Part shown: positions 9,784 to 19,364 of the stretch, piece by piece
How positions within the stretch are numbered: the first letter of the stretch is position 1
Layout: each line of letters opens with the position of its first letter
Source of the DNA: Diplonema papillatum
Taxonomy: Eukaryota > Euglenozoa > Diplonemea > Diplonemida > Diplonemidae
Length of the DNA stretch: 64,000 nucleotides
Direction of reading: 5' to 3'
NCBI GenBank assembly: GCA_030068145.1
Contig: JAPJBO010000735.1
Span: 51,645 to 115,644, forward strand
The notes under the pieces: model-generated
What the model was told of the DNA's origin: nothing
The model's database searches: none
Seen by the model: only the letters and a program-made list of their open reading frames with translations
Program-made: the position numbers and the translations under genes

Positions 9784-10345
9784 CAGGGGGTTATGCACTG
9801 CAGCGGTTGGGTGAGGTAACTCACCCAAAAAAAAAAAAAATCGAAAATCAGGTGGGAGGTTGGGTTGATTTACACTACCTCAGATTGGGTTGGGCAGGAG
9901 TTTGGTGTCTGTAATCTTGGGTTAGGCAGAGGTTTTGGGTGTCGGTAGTGGGAATTATTTCTCCTATTCTGGCTGTGCTACTGAAGAGGGGCGAGACCTT
10001 TCATCAGAACAATCATCAGTAGGCTAGGTGTCTTCTGGAGGACACGCTGCAGAAGGTCCTGCCTTAGCCAGGACATCAGATTCTGAGGCACCATGTACCA
10101 TACCGTCTCCCAGGGGGCGGTGCCCCCTGGACCCCCCATAAACTATCTACAAGATTTCGAATTTTCGCCTGTTACCAGGCATCAGTTTCTGTTACAGGTT
10201 CCGAACAAGACAGAATCTGAAGTGCCATGTACCGTACCGTCTCCCGGGGGGCGGTGCCCCCCGGACCCCCCCTGCATTAAGACTCACCAGAGAAAATGGG
10301 CTTGGTGTCTAGTCTGAAGGAGAAAATGGGCTGCATAAGGTCCTG
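9784..10345. mobile_element. J element copy 2, nested in X
   Basis: Same ends as 7735-8238 (CAGGGGGTTATGCA ... TGCATAAGGTCCTG), 562 bp. GTCCAT occurs on both sides (9778-9783 and 10346-10351), with a following C shared with the left end. A full 8-bp duplication would be imperfect. Contains GC hairpins at 10110-10130 and 10244-10264. Confidence 0.7.
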
Positions 10346-10352
10346 GTCCATC

Positions 10353-10575
10353 AAAAAAAAAAAAAAAAAAAAAACCCACGGGCTGGCGGGTGTGGGTAGG
10401 CTACCACAGCAGTCATAGGGGGTCATGGGGGGGCCCATAGGGGGTCCATAGGGGGGTCATGGGGGGGTCCATAGGGGGTCCCAGGGGGGTCATAGGGGGG
10501 GGGGGGTCATGGAGGCGAGCAAGCGGCCCTTTGCCGGACAACTGCTGGTTCTCCCACCTCTCTGCTGCACCCTCC
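10353..10575. repeat. A-tract, G-rich tandem array and decayed coding fragment in X
   Basis: A22 at 10353-10374 is followed by CCCACGGGCTGGCGG and a run of about 17-bp units of the type GGGGGTCATGG (10416-10512), a G-quadruplex candidate. 10515-10575 read on the minus strand gives FQRVEGAAERWENQQLSGKG, also present at 26300-26366. The G-rich array replaces the rest of that ORF here. Confidence 0.5.
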
Positions 10576-10916
10576 ACCCTCTGGAACATCTGGCTCGGAA
10601 TCTATACACGGGGCGCAGTGATGCACGGTGATGCACAGTGATCCACGCTAGTGCGGTGTGCACAGTGACACGATAGCGCATGGTGGTGCATAGTGATCCA
10701 CAGTGGAGGACAGTGGTGGCACTAATTTTCGGGCCCTCAACGACTTTGCAGGGCTGGCTGGGGTGGCTGGACAGGCTGGACCACCACTGGGGGGGGGGGG
10801 TCTGGGGGGTCGACAAACACGTGCTCGGCACCCCGGTGCAAAAGACGGGTACCCGTCCATCTACATGGACTATTGCTCTAGGCCGAAATCCCCTTATAAA
10901 TCCCTGGCTGACTCAG

Positions 10917-10919
<3 letters not shown>

Positions 10920-10953
<34 letters not shown>

Positions 10954-11171
10954 GACATATTCTATGCTACGGACCCGAAGCCAACCTCACGCGCATCTTT
11001 GGACAGAGTGAGGTAACGTACAGACAAATATTGGATGAATTTGCAGCCCGCAACACAGCAGTCATACTGTCTGTTTGCGCGCGAGTCCGCTATCAGGAGC
11101 CCAGCGGGAAAGCAACAGAATGGGCCACTTGGCTAATGCACGAGATCAAGTCTAGCTCGAAGATACGATAA
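10920..11171 (+). CDS. Unknown YQEPSGKA module, copy 2 (5' truncated at poly(A))
   Basis: A 33-bp A-tract ends at 10952. The conserved frame then runs from RHILCYGPEA to a stop at 11169-11171. 67 codons follow the start of homology, one more than in the 8673 copy because of a codon insertion near the end (KSSSKIR against KSSPIQ). About 70% residue identity with copy 1, with mostly synonymous codon changes. It is almost identical to the shorter copies at 17840 and 62042. The tract upstream is an insertion joint, not part of the gene. Confidence 0.55.
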
Positions 11172-11211
11172 CACGAACCATTTTCTTTTGGGAACCCCAC
11201 CGATCACCACA

Positions 11212-11300
11212 AGCACGCACTAAGCTGAACTTCACAAGCATTCAAAAGGTCGAAAGACACCAATCTGTACGTCCATTCGGATTGTCGGAAACACACAAAA
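11212..11300 (+). repeat. Family M 3' tail after copy 2
   Basis: ACTAAGCTGAACTTCACAAG through GTCGGAAACACACAAAA, same order and spacing as after copy 1. Confidence 0.65.
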
Positions 11301-11467
11301 CTGCATCATAAAAAATGGTTTTTGGGCACTTTTTCTTCCCCCTGGCACAGCGGCGGATCTCCCGCATTTGACCAACACGTCCCGGCAGAGGGTGTCAAGC
11401 CTGGGTCACAGTCACAGTGGAGTCCGGCCCTAGAAGTTAAACGGGCGTCCGTTTACACGTGTTTTTT

Positions 11468-11502
11468 TTTAATTGGGTGTGCCCGAGACACACCCAATTA
11501 AA
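11468..11502. other. Perfect 14-bp stem-loop
   Basis: TTTAATTGGGTGTG pairs with CACACCCAATTAAA around a 7-base loop, preceded by a T-tract. Purpose unknown. Confidence 0.6.
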
Positions 11503-11519
11503 CCCGTGTGCGGTGTCTC

Positions 11520-11858
11520 AGGCAGGGTCAAACCCTTGTGTCTTTTTGGAAAACGCTGCCGCGGAGCCGACAGAGAGCCCAAGAAAAAATATACAACCCG
11601 TAACCACGTAGCCCTTTCTTGCTCTAAGAGAACTCATTCATGAACGGTCACACGGAGACCCTAAAACCCCCGGAATTTCAAGCGAGCTTTAACTCTAAAA
11701 AAATCTGGAAAACAAAACTTTGCTCAACTTCATCAAAAATCACCGCAGTTTTTGTCCCAAAGTTATTTTTTTTCAAACCCCCGAATTTTTTTCCAGAAAA
11801 AATGGGGGGTCTAAATCCCTCTTACCAAAAAGACACAAGGTTTTGACCCTGCATGGTA
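11520..11858. mobile_element. TA-type MITE (Tc1/mariner-like), split by a family H insertion
   Basis: Left end GCAGGGTCAAACCCTTGTGT; right end ACACAAGGTTTTGACCCTGC, followed by TGGTA. Intact relatives at 48037-48250 and 59570-59781 lack the 11574-11718 segment, so that segment is a later insertion. Confidence 0.6.
11574..11718 (+). repeat. Family H repeat nested in the MITE
   Basis: TACAACCCGTAACCACG, then TTTCTTGCTCTAAGAGAA, then the 3' cassette ending CTCTAAAAAAA. Absent from the two intact MITE copies, which gives an approximate empty-site comparison. Confidence 0.6.
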
Positions 11859-11911
11859 TACCCGAAAAGCACCAACTTTTGAGACCCGGCCTCCATCGTG
11901 TAGTGGGTTTC

Positions 11912-12400
11912 GGCCATTGCTCGGCTTTTGCGGAAAACGCCTTTTCGAAGGAACCATGCGGCCGCGAATCTCGTGTTGCGATAACCGTACGCAGATTTGT
12001 AAGCACACAACCACAACGGTGCGCGCGGGGCTCGAGTCGGGGAAAGAAAGGCAGGCAGCCGGAAGCCTCCCGCCAGCTCCCACAAGGAAATTCTAGGCAT
12101 TTCCTTAAGAAAAAAAAAACATCAAAACCCCAAACCGCAGCCACAAAAAAACAACGGAACGACACGGGCCATTGCTCGGCTTTTGCGGAAAACGCCTTTT
12201 CGAAGGAACCATGCGGCCGCGAATCTCGTGTTGCGATAACCGTACGCAGATTTGTAAGCACACAACCACACCGGTGCGCGCGGAGACGGCTCGAGTCGGG
12301 GAAAGAAAGGCAGGCAGCCGGAAGCCTCCCGCTAGCCCCCACAAGGCAATTCCTTAAGGAAAAAAAAAAAAAAAAAAACATCAAAACCCCAAACCGCGGC
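11912..12400 (+). repeat. 255-bp tandem duplication with A-tract ends
   Basis: GGCCATTGCTCGGCTTTTGC starts at 11912 and again at 12167. Each unit ends in an A-tract and ACATCAAAACCCCAAACCGC. Long frames run through both units on both strands, with residue-for-residue duplication, but they cross the A-tracts and show no recognised domain. Confidence 0.65.
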
Positions 12401-12523
12401 TTGATGCTGGACCCTCGAGCCGGGAATCTCTACGATTTTAATACCTTCTTAGTCCCCTTTTCCCCTCCTTTTTCCCCCCTTTTTATATATATATTTTTGC
12501 TTGTTCGCTGCGAACCGAACCAG

Positions 12524-12552
12524 CTGGTACCCGAACCTGGTTCGGGTACCAG
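12524..12552. other. Perfect 29-bp palindrome
   Basis: CTGGTACCCGAACC and its exact complement flank a single central T. Size and perfection are like a site for a dimeric DNA-binding protein or a cruciform. No element boundary is evident nearby. Confidence 0.7.
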
Positions 12553-13614
12553 GGAAAGCCTGCTACACGGGAGCCAAGCTTCACGTGTTCGGCGGTACTG
12601 CAGAGCCACGGGCCCACGGGTCAAGTGGCTACCGATTTCCCAAACTAAAGCATCAAGGCTTGGCGCACCTTGGGGCTTGGCGCTCGCGCTGAACACAAGC
12701 TCGTCGAGACGGTCAGCCACAGGGCAGAGCGGACGGGGTGTGGCACTGTGCTGCCTCCGACTCAAGCTTTGCAAGCTGTGGTTGACCGCCACGTTCCTGG
12801 ACCAGGAGCGGCCTTTTTCTTTTTCGGAAGGAACGAAATTTCACTCCTGTGAACCAGAAGTGGCGGGCGGCAAGAACACACACCTCGCACCGAGCTCACG
12901 CCCATTTCAATCATTCGCTTTACCTGGCGTAACTCCTGTATTGGTGCTAGCTATCCTGAGGGAAACTTCGGAGTGAACCAACTATTAGATGGTTCGGTGG
13001 GTCTTTCGCCCCTATACCCTGCGCCTGAAAGGTGCTTTCGACATGCTGACCACCCCCCCGATTCGTTTCTGTTTTGTTGCTTGAAAGACTTTTCTGAAGT
13101 CGTGGGTGCTACAGTGAAACTTGCACGGTGTGGATCGAAGACTGGAGGGCTCACCATCTGGCTTGCACTTTATAGCGTTATTTGCGGTTTAGATGATCGG
13201 TGTTTTTTGAAGTTATCAGTCGACAACCCAGGAAGAGTGTGTGTAAAAAACGTGTTTTCGTAATACGAAAAAAGCAGGGCAGTGTGGGTAGGTGTGTCTT
13301 TTTTTTCCTGCCTCTTCACAAGTTCCTTGGTGATCGCCTTCAATGCTTGCTGCGGGATTTTTTTGGTGCAACCTATTCGATTTTTTCTCGGGCGATCTTT
13401 TTCATCACTTGCTTTGGCTGGCGAAGCCTTGAACAACAATCTTGTTGCGACCGACAACAAATCTGTCGTCACGTTCCGCGTGAACCCTTCTGAAGTTCCG
13501 CCTAGCAGTTTGATGCAGCTCCAGGGGGGTATACCTGGGAATGGGCGGAGATTTATAAATTAGCGGCCGATAAATTATAAGCCACGCATATTGTTGGCCT
13601 TTACATTACATAGG
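12553..13614. other. Unassigned stretch
   Basis: Open frames exist but none shows a recognised domain. 13505-13610 shares sequence (reverse complement) with 1080-1150. Otherwise nothing repeated was noticed. Confidence 0.3.
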
Positions 13615-13710
13615 TTGGATGGCAGCGTGCTGTACTAAATCAATCACTCAAAACAGGGTTTGCACACGTACACACAAACCAAAAATATGCCGGCTGTGCT
13701 AAGAGGCTGG
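13615..13710 (+). repeat. Family L repeat
   Basis: ATGGCAGCGTGCTGT, then AAAACAGGGTTTGCACACG and TACACACAAACCAAAAATAT. Relatives are at 42725-42810, 51075-51150, 18880-18988 and, inverted, 18131-18247. Confidence 0.55.
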
Positions 13711-14137
13711 ACGGTACGCTCCAATGCAAGTTTCACGGGCGGGACACCTGCGGAATCGTGAAGAAGTCTTGTAGGCAACCCCGGCCAGAAACGAGCAGGG
13801 AGGAGTCGGCAGTCGGCCTGCTGGTTCCACGAGGAGAGCCCCACCTGCATGGCACCTCATGAGAGGTTCATTCCTCCTGAGGGGACTCCAGCAATTCCTT
13901 TCTCTCTCTCGGAAAGTCAGCGCGATAGCGATGACAACGAGAACACGAATTCACGAAAAGAGACGGTCATACGGTCCCAAAAAGACAGACAGTCACCTAC
14001 TGCGGCACCATAACTGAGGGGGGCCTACCGTCCTGTCCCCCCAGGAAACCCGGTCCGAGACTAGCCAGCCCCCCGACACGGAATCTCTTTTTTGTTTTGT
14101 GTTCTCTCTCTCTTTCTCTCTCCGCGTCTCCTTTTTT

Positions 14138-14388
14138 TTACATAAGCGCCAGCTTGAAAGGAAATGCTCGACGATGCTGCCCGAAAAAGAACAGCAGGGA
14201 TCCAAGTGCTGTAACGACCGAACCACGTGTTGAACGGACGTGAGGTCATGCAGGTTTACCCCTACACGACAAATCACACAAACACAACACACGGTGGTGT
14301 AAGCGAAGAACAAATCAGATTGTGTTTGTATTGTATTTGCCCCCCTGCTTCTATATTTCCTCCCTTCCATTCGGAGTACGTCGAGTAT
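14138..14388 (+). repeat. Family C repeat, copy 3
   Basis: Same inverted ends as copies 1 and 2, shortened internally and at the right end (GGAGTACGTCGAGTATTTT). 14389-14984 contains only a family B-like end (TTAACCTACGATTTCCCCCC near 14430) and nothing else recognised. Confidence 0.65.
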
Positions 14389-14984
14389 TTTCCCTTGACT
14401 TCCCTGAACTTGCTTTGCCTAAAACATTAACCTACGATTTCCCCCCCCAGCCCAGGCTCATTCGTTTCCCTTCGTGTGCAGCCGGTCCACACCATATCCC
14501 CTGGAACTGCATCGAATTGCCTGCTGTCTATCGCAGCGGGGGGCGCCTCGTCCAGGTCGGTAGCGTCACCTCCCCGATGCGAGCTGATTGCCGGTTGAGT
14601 GCGGGCAACTGCACCTTCGTACCACCGACACCCTCTGGGTGCTTCCAGGTGACGTCAATCGGGGGTTTGAAACATGCTACTGGCTAATATTGAATGCCCG
14701 CACCCACGCGGCGTCGACTGTGGCTGGTCTTTGAAAGGGCTGCCTTGATGTTACTTTGATCAAACTCACACTAATCTGAAGCTATCGCAATCCATCGCAG
14801 ACTATGGCAAGTCCATCGATCTGCAGTCAGTCTGCATTCTAACTTCAAACGATCACAGTTTATTAGCAGTCTATCAGCAGCGGGTGGACAGACTCATTCG
14901 TGCCATTCAGGTGGTTGATGGTTCCTTCCATGCTCCCTAAGCCCCGGGCCAGCCTGCTGGCAGAAAGAAAGGGAGGAAATGCAC

Positions 14985-15175
14985 CAACACAAACCCTCTA
15001 AACGCGTTAGGGGACTTCACAAGGTTTCACAACGGAGTGACACAACACCCGGAAACGAGCTGCACCCTCTTACTTTTCTCAACCCCCGCCATGCCCAAGC
15101 CTCTACGGTCAACCGGAGACTTTAAAATACCGACCTTCTAATCCACAAATAAACGCTACAAAAAAAGTAGTGGCG
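14985..15175 (+). repeat. Family I short repeat, near-identical to 58560-58735
   Basis: AAACGCGTTAGGGGACTTCA, then CAAGCCTCTACGGTCAACCG, then an A-rich end. The upstream body is shared only with 58560; the 3' cassette is shared widely. Confidence 0.65.
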
Positions 15176-15339
15176 AACAGGAAAAATATAATATTTAAGT
15201 ATTCCTGAGAAAAAAAATATTCAAAAATAAAAAATAAAAAAGACGCTATCAAAAGATCCTCAATCTTAGACCCCACCCAAATCTCCCGAACGGTAGATGG
15301 TCCCACCTGAAGGTAACCCGACCGCCGCCCCTAGGCATA

Positions 15340-15541
15340 TTGGTCAAACGATTCGCATGCGACAATAAGTATCGCATTATCGCACAAAGTTATCGCCTAT
15401 AATCGGCGTGCGATAATATGCGATAGTCCATACTACTGTATTTACCCAGGTTTTAAGCGTGCGAGAATGCGAATGAAATGCGATAATTGGCGCCAACCCC
15501 CCAAATGCGATAATATGCGATATTGCGAATCGTTTGACCAC
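15340..15541. mobile_element. 202-bp TA-flanked MITE rich in GCGATAAT
   Basis: Ends TTGGTCAAACGATTCGCA and, inverted, GTGGTCAAACGATTCGCA (17 of 18 alike), flanked by TA at 15338-15339 and 15542-15543. Removing the element restores GGCATATGCC, a palindrome. The interior repeats GCGATAAT/ATTATCGC in both directions. TA duplication suggests a Tc1/mariner-type non-autonomous element. Confidence 0.65.
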
Positions 15542-15731
15542 TATGCCTTGGTGGGGGGCAAGTCTAAACCGTGCTCCCGGGGAAAGTATTGCAAAAACAG
15601 AAGACACAGTCAAAAAAAGACTTGAGATCAGATTCATTGCTTTCATTGGGGGAGTCTTTTTTGTGCTCCCTTCGATTTGTCTTCGGAGAAGACTAGCACC
15701 AACTTCAAGCGTGAGAATCGGCGCTCAGCCT

Positions 15732-17655
15732 CAGTGATTTATATATGGGTCTGGGGCTCGGGGCCACCCCGAGCGCGAAAAAAAAAAAATTGCCTTAATT
15801 TTGGGCTGGGGGTTGGGGTAGGGCCGGGTCAATACCAACCGGGATCAGCGGGGGTGAGGGACGAAGCCATGGCGAAGTCATGGCGAAAGCCATGGCGAAG
15901 CCATGGGGGCAGGAAGAGTAAAACGGAGGCGGGGAAAGAGGAGGCAGGAGGGCCAGGGGCGGAGGGCAAAAGGGGGTGGTGGGAGGCGAGACGTTGACTA
16001 CCAAGTCTAATTAAATTTGGGATCGGAAATTGAACGTTGACTACCAATTCTAATTAAATTTGGGATCGGAAATTGGACGTTGACTACCAATTCTAATTAA
16101 ATTTGGATTCAAAATCGAACGTTGACTACCAATTCTAATTAAATTTGGATTCAAAATTGAACGTTGACTACCAATTCTAATTAAATGTGGATTCAAAATC
16201 GAACGTTGACTACCAATTCTAATTAAATTTGAGATCGGAAATTGGACGTTGACTACCAATTCTAATTAAATTTGGATTCAAAATTGAACGTTGACTACCA
16301 ATTCTAATTAAATTTGAGATCGGAAATTGGATGTTGACTACCAATTCTAATTAAATTCAGAATCCGAAATTGGATGTTGACTACCAATTCTAATTAAATT
16401 TGGATTCAAAATTGAACGTTGACTACCAATTCTAATTAAATTTGGATCGGAAATTGAACGTTGACTACCAATTCTAATTAAATTTGAGATCGGAAATTGG
16501 ATGTTGACTACCAATTCTAATTAAATTTGGATTCAAAATTGAACGTTGACTACCAATTCTAATTAAATTTGAGATCGGAAATTGGATGTTGACTACCAAT
16601 TCTAATTAAATTCAGAATCCGAAATTGGATGTTGACTACCAATTCTAATTAAATTTGGATTCAAAATTGAACGTTGACTACCAATTCTAATTAAATTTGG
16701 ATTCAAAATTGAACGTTGACTACCAATTCTAATTAAATTTGAGATCGGAAATTGGATGTTGACTACCAATTCTAATTAAATTTGGATTCAAAATTGAACG
16801 TTGACTACCAATTCTAATTAAATTTGAGATCGGAAATTGGATGTTGACTACCAATTCTAATTAATTTTGGATCCGACAATAGACGTTCACTGCCACTTCT
16901 AATTAAATTTGGGATCCGACATTAGACGTTGACTACCAATTCTATTTAAATTCAGAATCGGAAATTGGACGTTGACTACCACTTCTAATTAAATTTGGAT
17001 ACGACATCAGACGTTGACTACCGATTGTAATTAAATTTGGAGTCCGAAATTGGAAGTTGACTACCAATTCTAATTAAATTTTGGATTTGGCATCAGACGT
17101 TGACTACCGATTGTAATTAAATTTGGAATCCGAAACTGGACGTTGACTACCAATTGTAGTTAAATTTGGGATCCGAAACTGGACGTTGCCTATCAATTCT
17201 AATTAATTTTTGGATTTGGCATCAGACGTTGCCTACCAATTTTAATTAAATTTGGAGCCAACCCTGAACGTTGACTACCAATTCTATTTAAATTTGGAAT
17301 CGGAAATTGGACGTTGAGTACCGATTCTAATTAGATTTGGGGTTCGGCATCAGACGTTGACTACCGGTTCTAACTGAATTTGGATTCAATACTAGAAGTT
17401 GACCGGTGCGGAAATTCTTCGCTGTACCGTACCGTGCGCTGGGGGGCGCTGCCCCCCAGACCCCCCTCTCTTACAAATTAGCTTAACCATTTCGTCTGAT
17501 TCTTGTTCCAACACTGAGGTTGGGTGGGTTAGCCTGGGCTGGCCTGGTAGTGCTTGCCTCTTGGCTACCAATTCTAATTAATTTTGGATCCACCACAGGA
17601 CCCCGAGGGCGAAAAGGACTTTTCTGCAGAGGAGGAAAAGCTATATAAATCCCTG
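15732..17655. mobile_element. Complete X element (hAT-like) filled with satellite
   Basis: Left end CAGTGATTTATATA; right end TATATAAATCCCTG (13 of 14 complementary). CTCAGCCT at 15724-15731 is repeated exactly at 17656-17663, an 8-bp target-site duplication. Order inside: GC-rich leader with repeated GCCATGGC, satellite (15990-17405), TACCGTACCGT GC hairpin (17439-17459), then a tail ending GAAAAGCTATATAAATCCCTG. No transposase. The tail can encode LDPPQDPEGEKDFSAEEEKL, probably a relic. Confidence 0.75.
15990..17405. repeat. 42/43-bp satellite array inside X
   Basis: Unit GTTGACTACCAATTCTAATT followed by AAATTTGG-ATTCAAAATTGAAC (42 bp) or AAATTTGAGATCGGAAATTGGAT (43 bp). The two types largely alternate, making a dimeric unit. 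Units become more diverged towards the right. Other arrays: 21572-22055, 22206-23164, 25455-25560, 52850-54045, 60192-61607. Confidence 0.8.
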
Positions 17656-17839
17656 CTCAGCCTGGACGAAAAAAAAAAAAAAACTTAGACTCTCGTATCA
17701 TCAACTTCCACGGCCAACCGGATGATCCAAGTTTCCGGCCTGCTCGCAACAATACCGACAACCCCCAACTCTCACGAAAAGTTTGCCCAAGGTCTAACCG
17801 GGGACTCTCAAAAACCGGAGAAACAAAAGAAAAAAAATA

Positions 17840-18007
17840 CAGAGTGAGGTAACGTACAGACAAGTACTGGATGAATTTGCAGCCCGCAACACAGCAGTCA
17901 TACTGTCTGTTTGCGCGCGAGTCCGCTATCAGGAGCCCAGCGGAAAAGCAACAGAATGGGCCACTTGGCTAATGCACGAGATCAAGTCTAGCTCGAAGAT
18001 ACGATAA
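17840..18007 (+). CDS. Unknown YQEPSGKA module, copy 3 (truncated)
   Basis: 56 codons from QSEVTYRQ to the stop at 18005-18007, nearly identical to the copy at 10953-11171 and cut shorter at its 5' side. A-rich sequence precedes it. Family M tail follows at 18050-18130. Too short to work alone; a retro-type 5' truncation is inferred. Confidence 0.5.
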   Translation, partial: QSEVTYRQVLDEFAARNTAVILSVCARVRYQEPSGKATEWATWLMHEIKSSSKIR

Positions 18008-18049
18008 CACGGAACATTTTCTTTTGGGAACCCCACCGATCACCACAAG

Positions 18050-18130
18050 CACGCACTAAGCTGAACTTCACAAGCATCCAAAAGGTCGAAAGACACCAAT
18101 CTGTACGTCCATTCGGATCGTCGGAAACAC
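18050..18130 (+). repeat. Family M 3' tail after copy 3
   Basis: Same tail as at 11212 (ends GTCGGAAACACAAAT), directly abutting the left arm of the fold-back element. Confidence 0.65.
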
Positions 18131-18988
18131 AAATAGTATGACCGCTTTCTTTTGTACGCGCGACCAGCGGAACTCACCCTGCTTTGGTAAGTTTCATGTA
18201 GTACGCTGCCAACTACTAGTTTTCAGTAGCCAACAATGAATGGTTAACACAAGGATTCTCAAGCGAACCATAACTCTGAAAAAGACAGGCGCTCCGTTTT
18301 GTTTGTGCGTGCCGGGTGATCGTTTTCCCACTTGTATTTACCCTGTGTATATTCAGGTAAGGAATTCTGATCAACCACCAAAACACGCTGCCTACGTCTT
18401 TTTAGGCTGCACAATACATTGAAGGGCAACCCGCAAGATTGTTAGTACTAAAAACAACAACTAAGGTACCCACCGACCCTCTTACCTCGTGTGACCACCA
18501 CTCTTACGACACTCAGAGCACAAAGGATATCTTCCCATAACGACGAAGGTCGCCCGGAGACTTTAAACCCCCGGAGTTTCAAGCGAACTTTCACTCTAAA
18601 AAGGTGTCGATCACAAGAGCCATGGACTTTGCAAAGCACATAGGAAAAAAGAGCGCGCGCTAAAGTAAGTCGAATCGTCGGCAATAGGCAGCAAAGATAT
18701 ACACACAAACATACTATACCTTAAAGGAGCCTTTATGACTACGGTCACCCGGAGATAAAACCCCGGATCCCTAAGCGAACTTGCACTCTAAAAATATGTA
18801 CCCAGAGAGCCGCAGTCCCTAGTATGGCTTTGTGTTCATTCCTGACTGACAGAGTCCTGTTCCCACCCGTTTTTGGGTTAACAATGCATTGTTGGTACTA
18901 CATAATTAGTAGTTGGTAGCGTACTGCATGAAACTTACCGAAGCAGGCGAGTTCCGCTTGTGCGCACAAACAAAAGAAAGCGCCATAC
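18131..18988. mobile_element. Fold-back element with ~110-bp inverted arms
   Basis: The left arm 18131-18247 is an imperfect reverse complement of the right arm 18878-18988. Outer ends are AGTATGACCGCTTTCTTTTG and, inverted, AGTATGGCGCTTTCTTTTG. AAT flanks both sides, a possible 3-bp duplication. The arms are family L sequence. The interior contains two short repeats with the 3' cassette (18463-18603 and 18735-18797). No transposase. Confidence 0.6.
18463..18603 (+). repeat. Family K short repeat with 3' cassette
   Basis: GGTACCCACCGACCCTCTTA through CTTTCACTCTAAAAA, about 90% alike to 45130-45271. A partial copy is at 28790-28880. Confidence 0.65.
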
Positions 18989-19007
18989 TAATTTTTACTG
19001 CTCGGCC

Positions 19008-19065
19008 ACATTCTGCCTCCATGCATGAGAGGCAATGCCCGCCTGAAGGCCAACGATTTCTTCTA
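19008..19065 (+). repeat. Family B structured repeat, copy 1
   Basis: ATGAGAGGC..GCCTGA hairpin followed by a pyrimidine-rich end. Family members share a palindromic TTGATGC-GCATCAA segment, a GGCA..TGCC type stem and an ACTAAGATTTCCCCC-like end, not all complete in each copy. Duplicated at 63210-63267. Confidence 0.45.
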
Positions 19066-19141
19066 GACAAGGAAGGAAGCCTTCAACCCATTCCAACTTC
19101 CTTTCTGCAATCCCCCCCCCTCACCCCTCAACCGCAAAACA

Positions 19142-19160
19142 AAGTTGTCGACAACGAAAG
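19142..19160. repeat. GTTGTCGACAAC palindrome
   Basis: The 12-bp palindrome, followed by AAGTAAAA-like sequence, recurs at 44003, 59081 and 63346. Short but repeated in context. Confidence 0.4.
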
Positions 19161-19364
19161 TAAAAAGAAAACGGTAGCAGTCTAAATTTCGAAAGCGCAC
19201 TTTCACTCCAAAGAAAATAAATTCGCACCTTTCCGCTTCTGGCTCGGGACACCAGCCTATCTAGTTCCAGAGTGTGCCTTGCATTGGCACCCCCGCACCC
19301 TCCCATCTTCGCTCATACAGGACAGGCAAAAAATAGTTAAAACAAAGGGGGGGGGGGCCTGGGG

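Larger units (their letters stand above)
9740..10906. mobile_element. X element (hAT-like) carrying a nested J element
   Basis: Starts (C)AGGGATTTATA and ends TATAAATCCCTG, so the 12-bp ends are perfect inverted repeats. GCTGACTC at 9733-9740 and 10907-10914 is an 8-bp duplication (the last C is shared with or lost from the left terminus). Near both ends lies a GATGG-CGGGT..ACCCGTC palindrome. J2 (9784-10345) is inserted at that left palindrome. The right half contains G-rich repeats and a decayed minus-strand coding fragment. Confidence 0.7.

Noticed and set aside
11720-12976. A 418-codon plus-strand open frame
   Set aside because: It crosses a MITE end, two copies of a 255-bp tandem unit and A-tracts read as polylysine; no domain is recognisable.
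15990-17405. CRISPR-like array of regular short repeats
   Set aside because: Units are contiguous 42/43-bp monomers without unique spacers, sit inside a transposon, and the setting is eukaryotic with no cas genes.
17644-17655. TATAAATCCCTG as a TATA promoter or polyadenylation signal before an A-tract
   Set aside because: The motif occurs as CAGGGATTTATA at the opposite ends with 8-bp duplications outside, so it is better explained as a transposon terminus.
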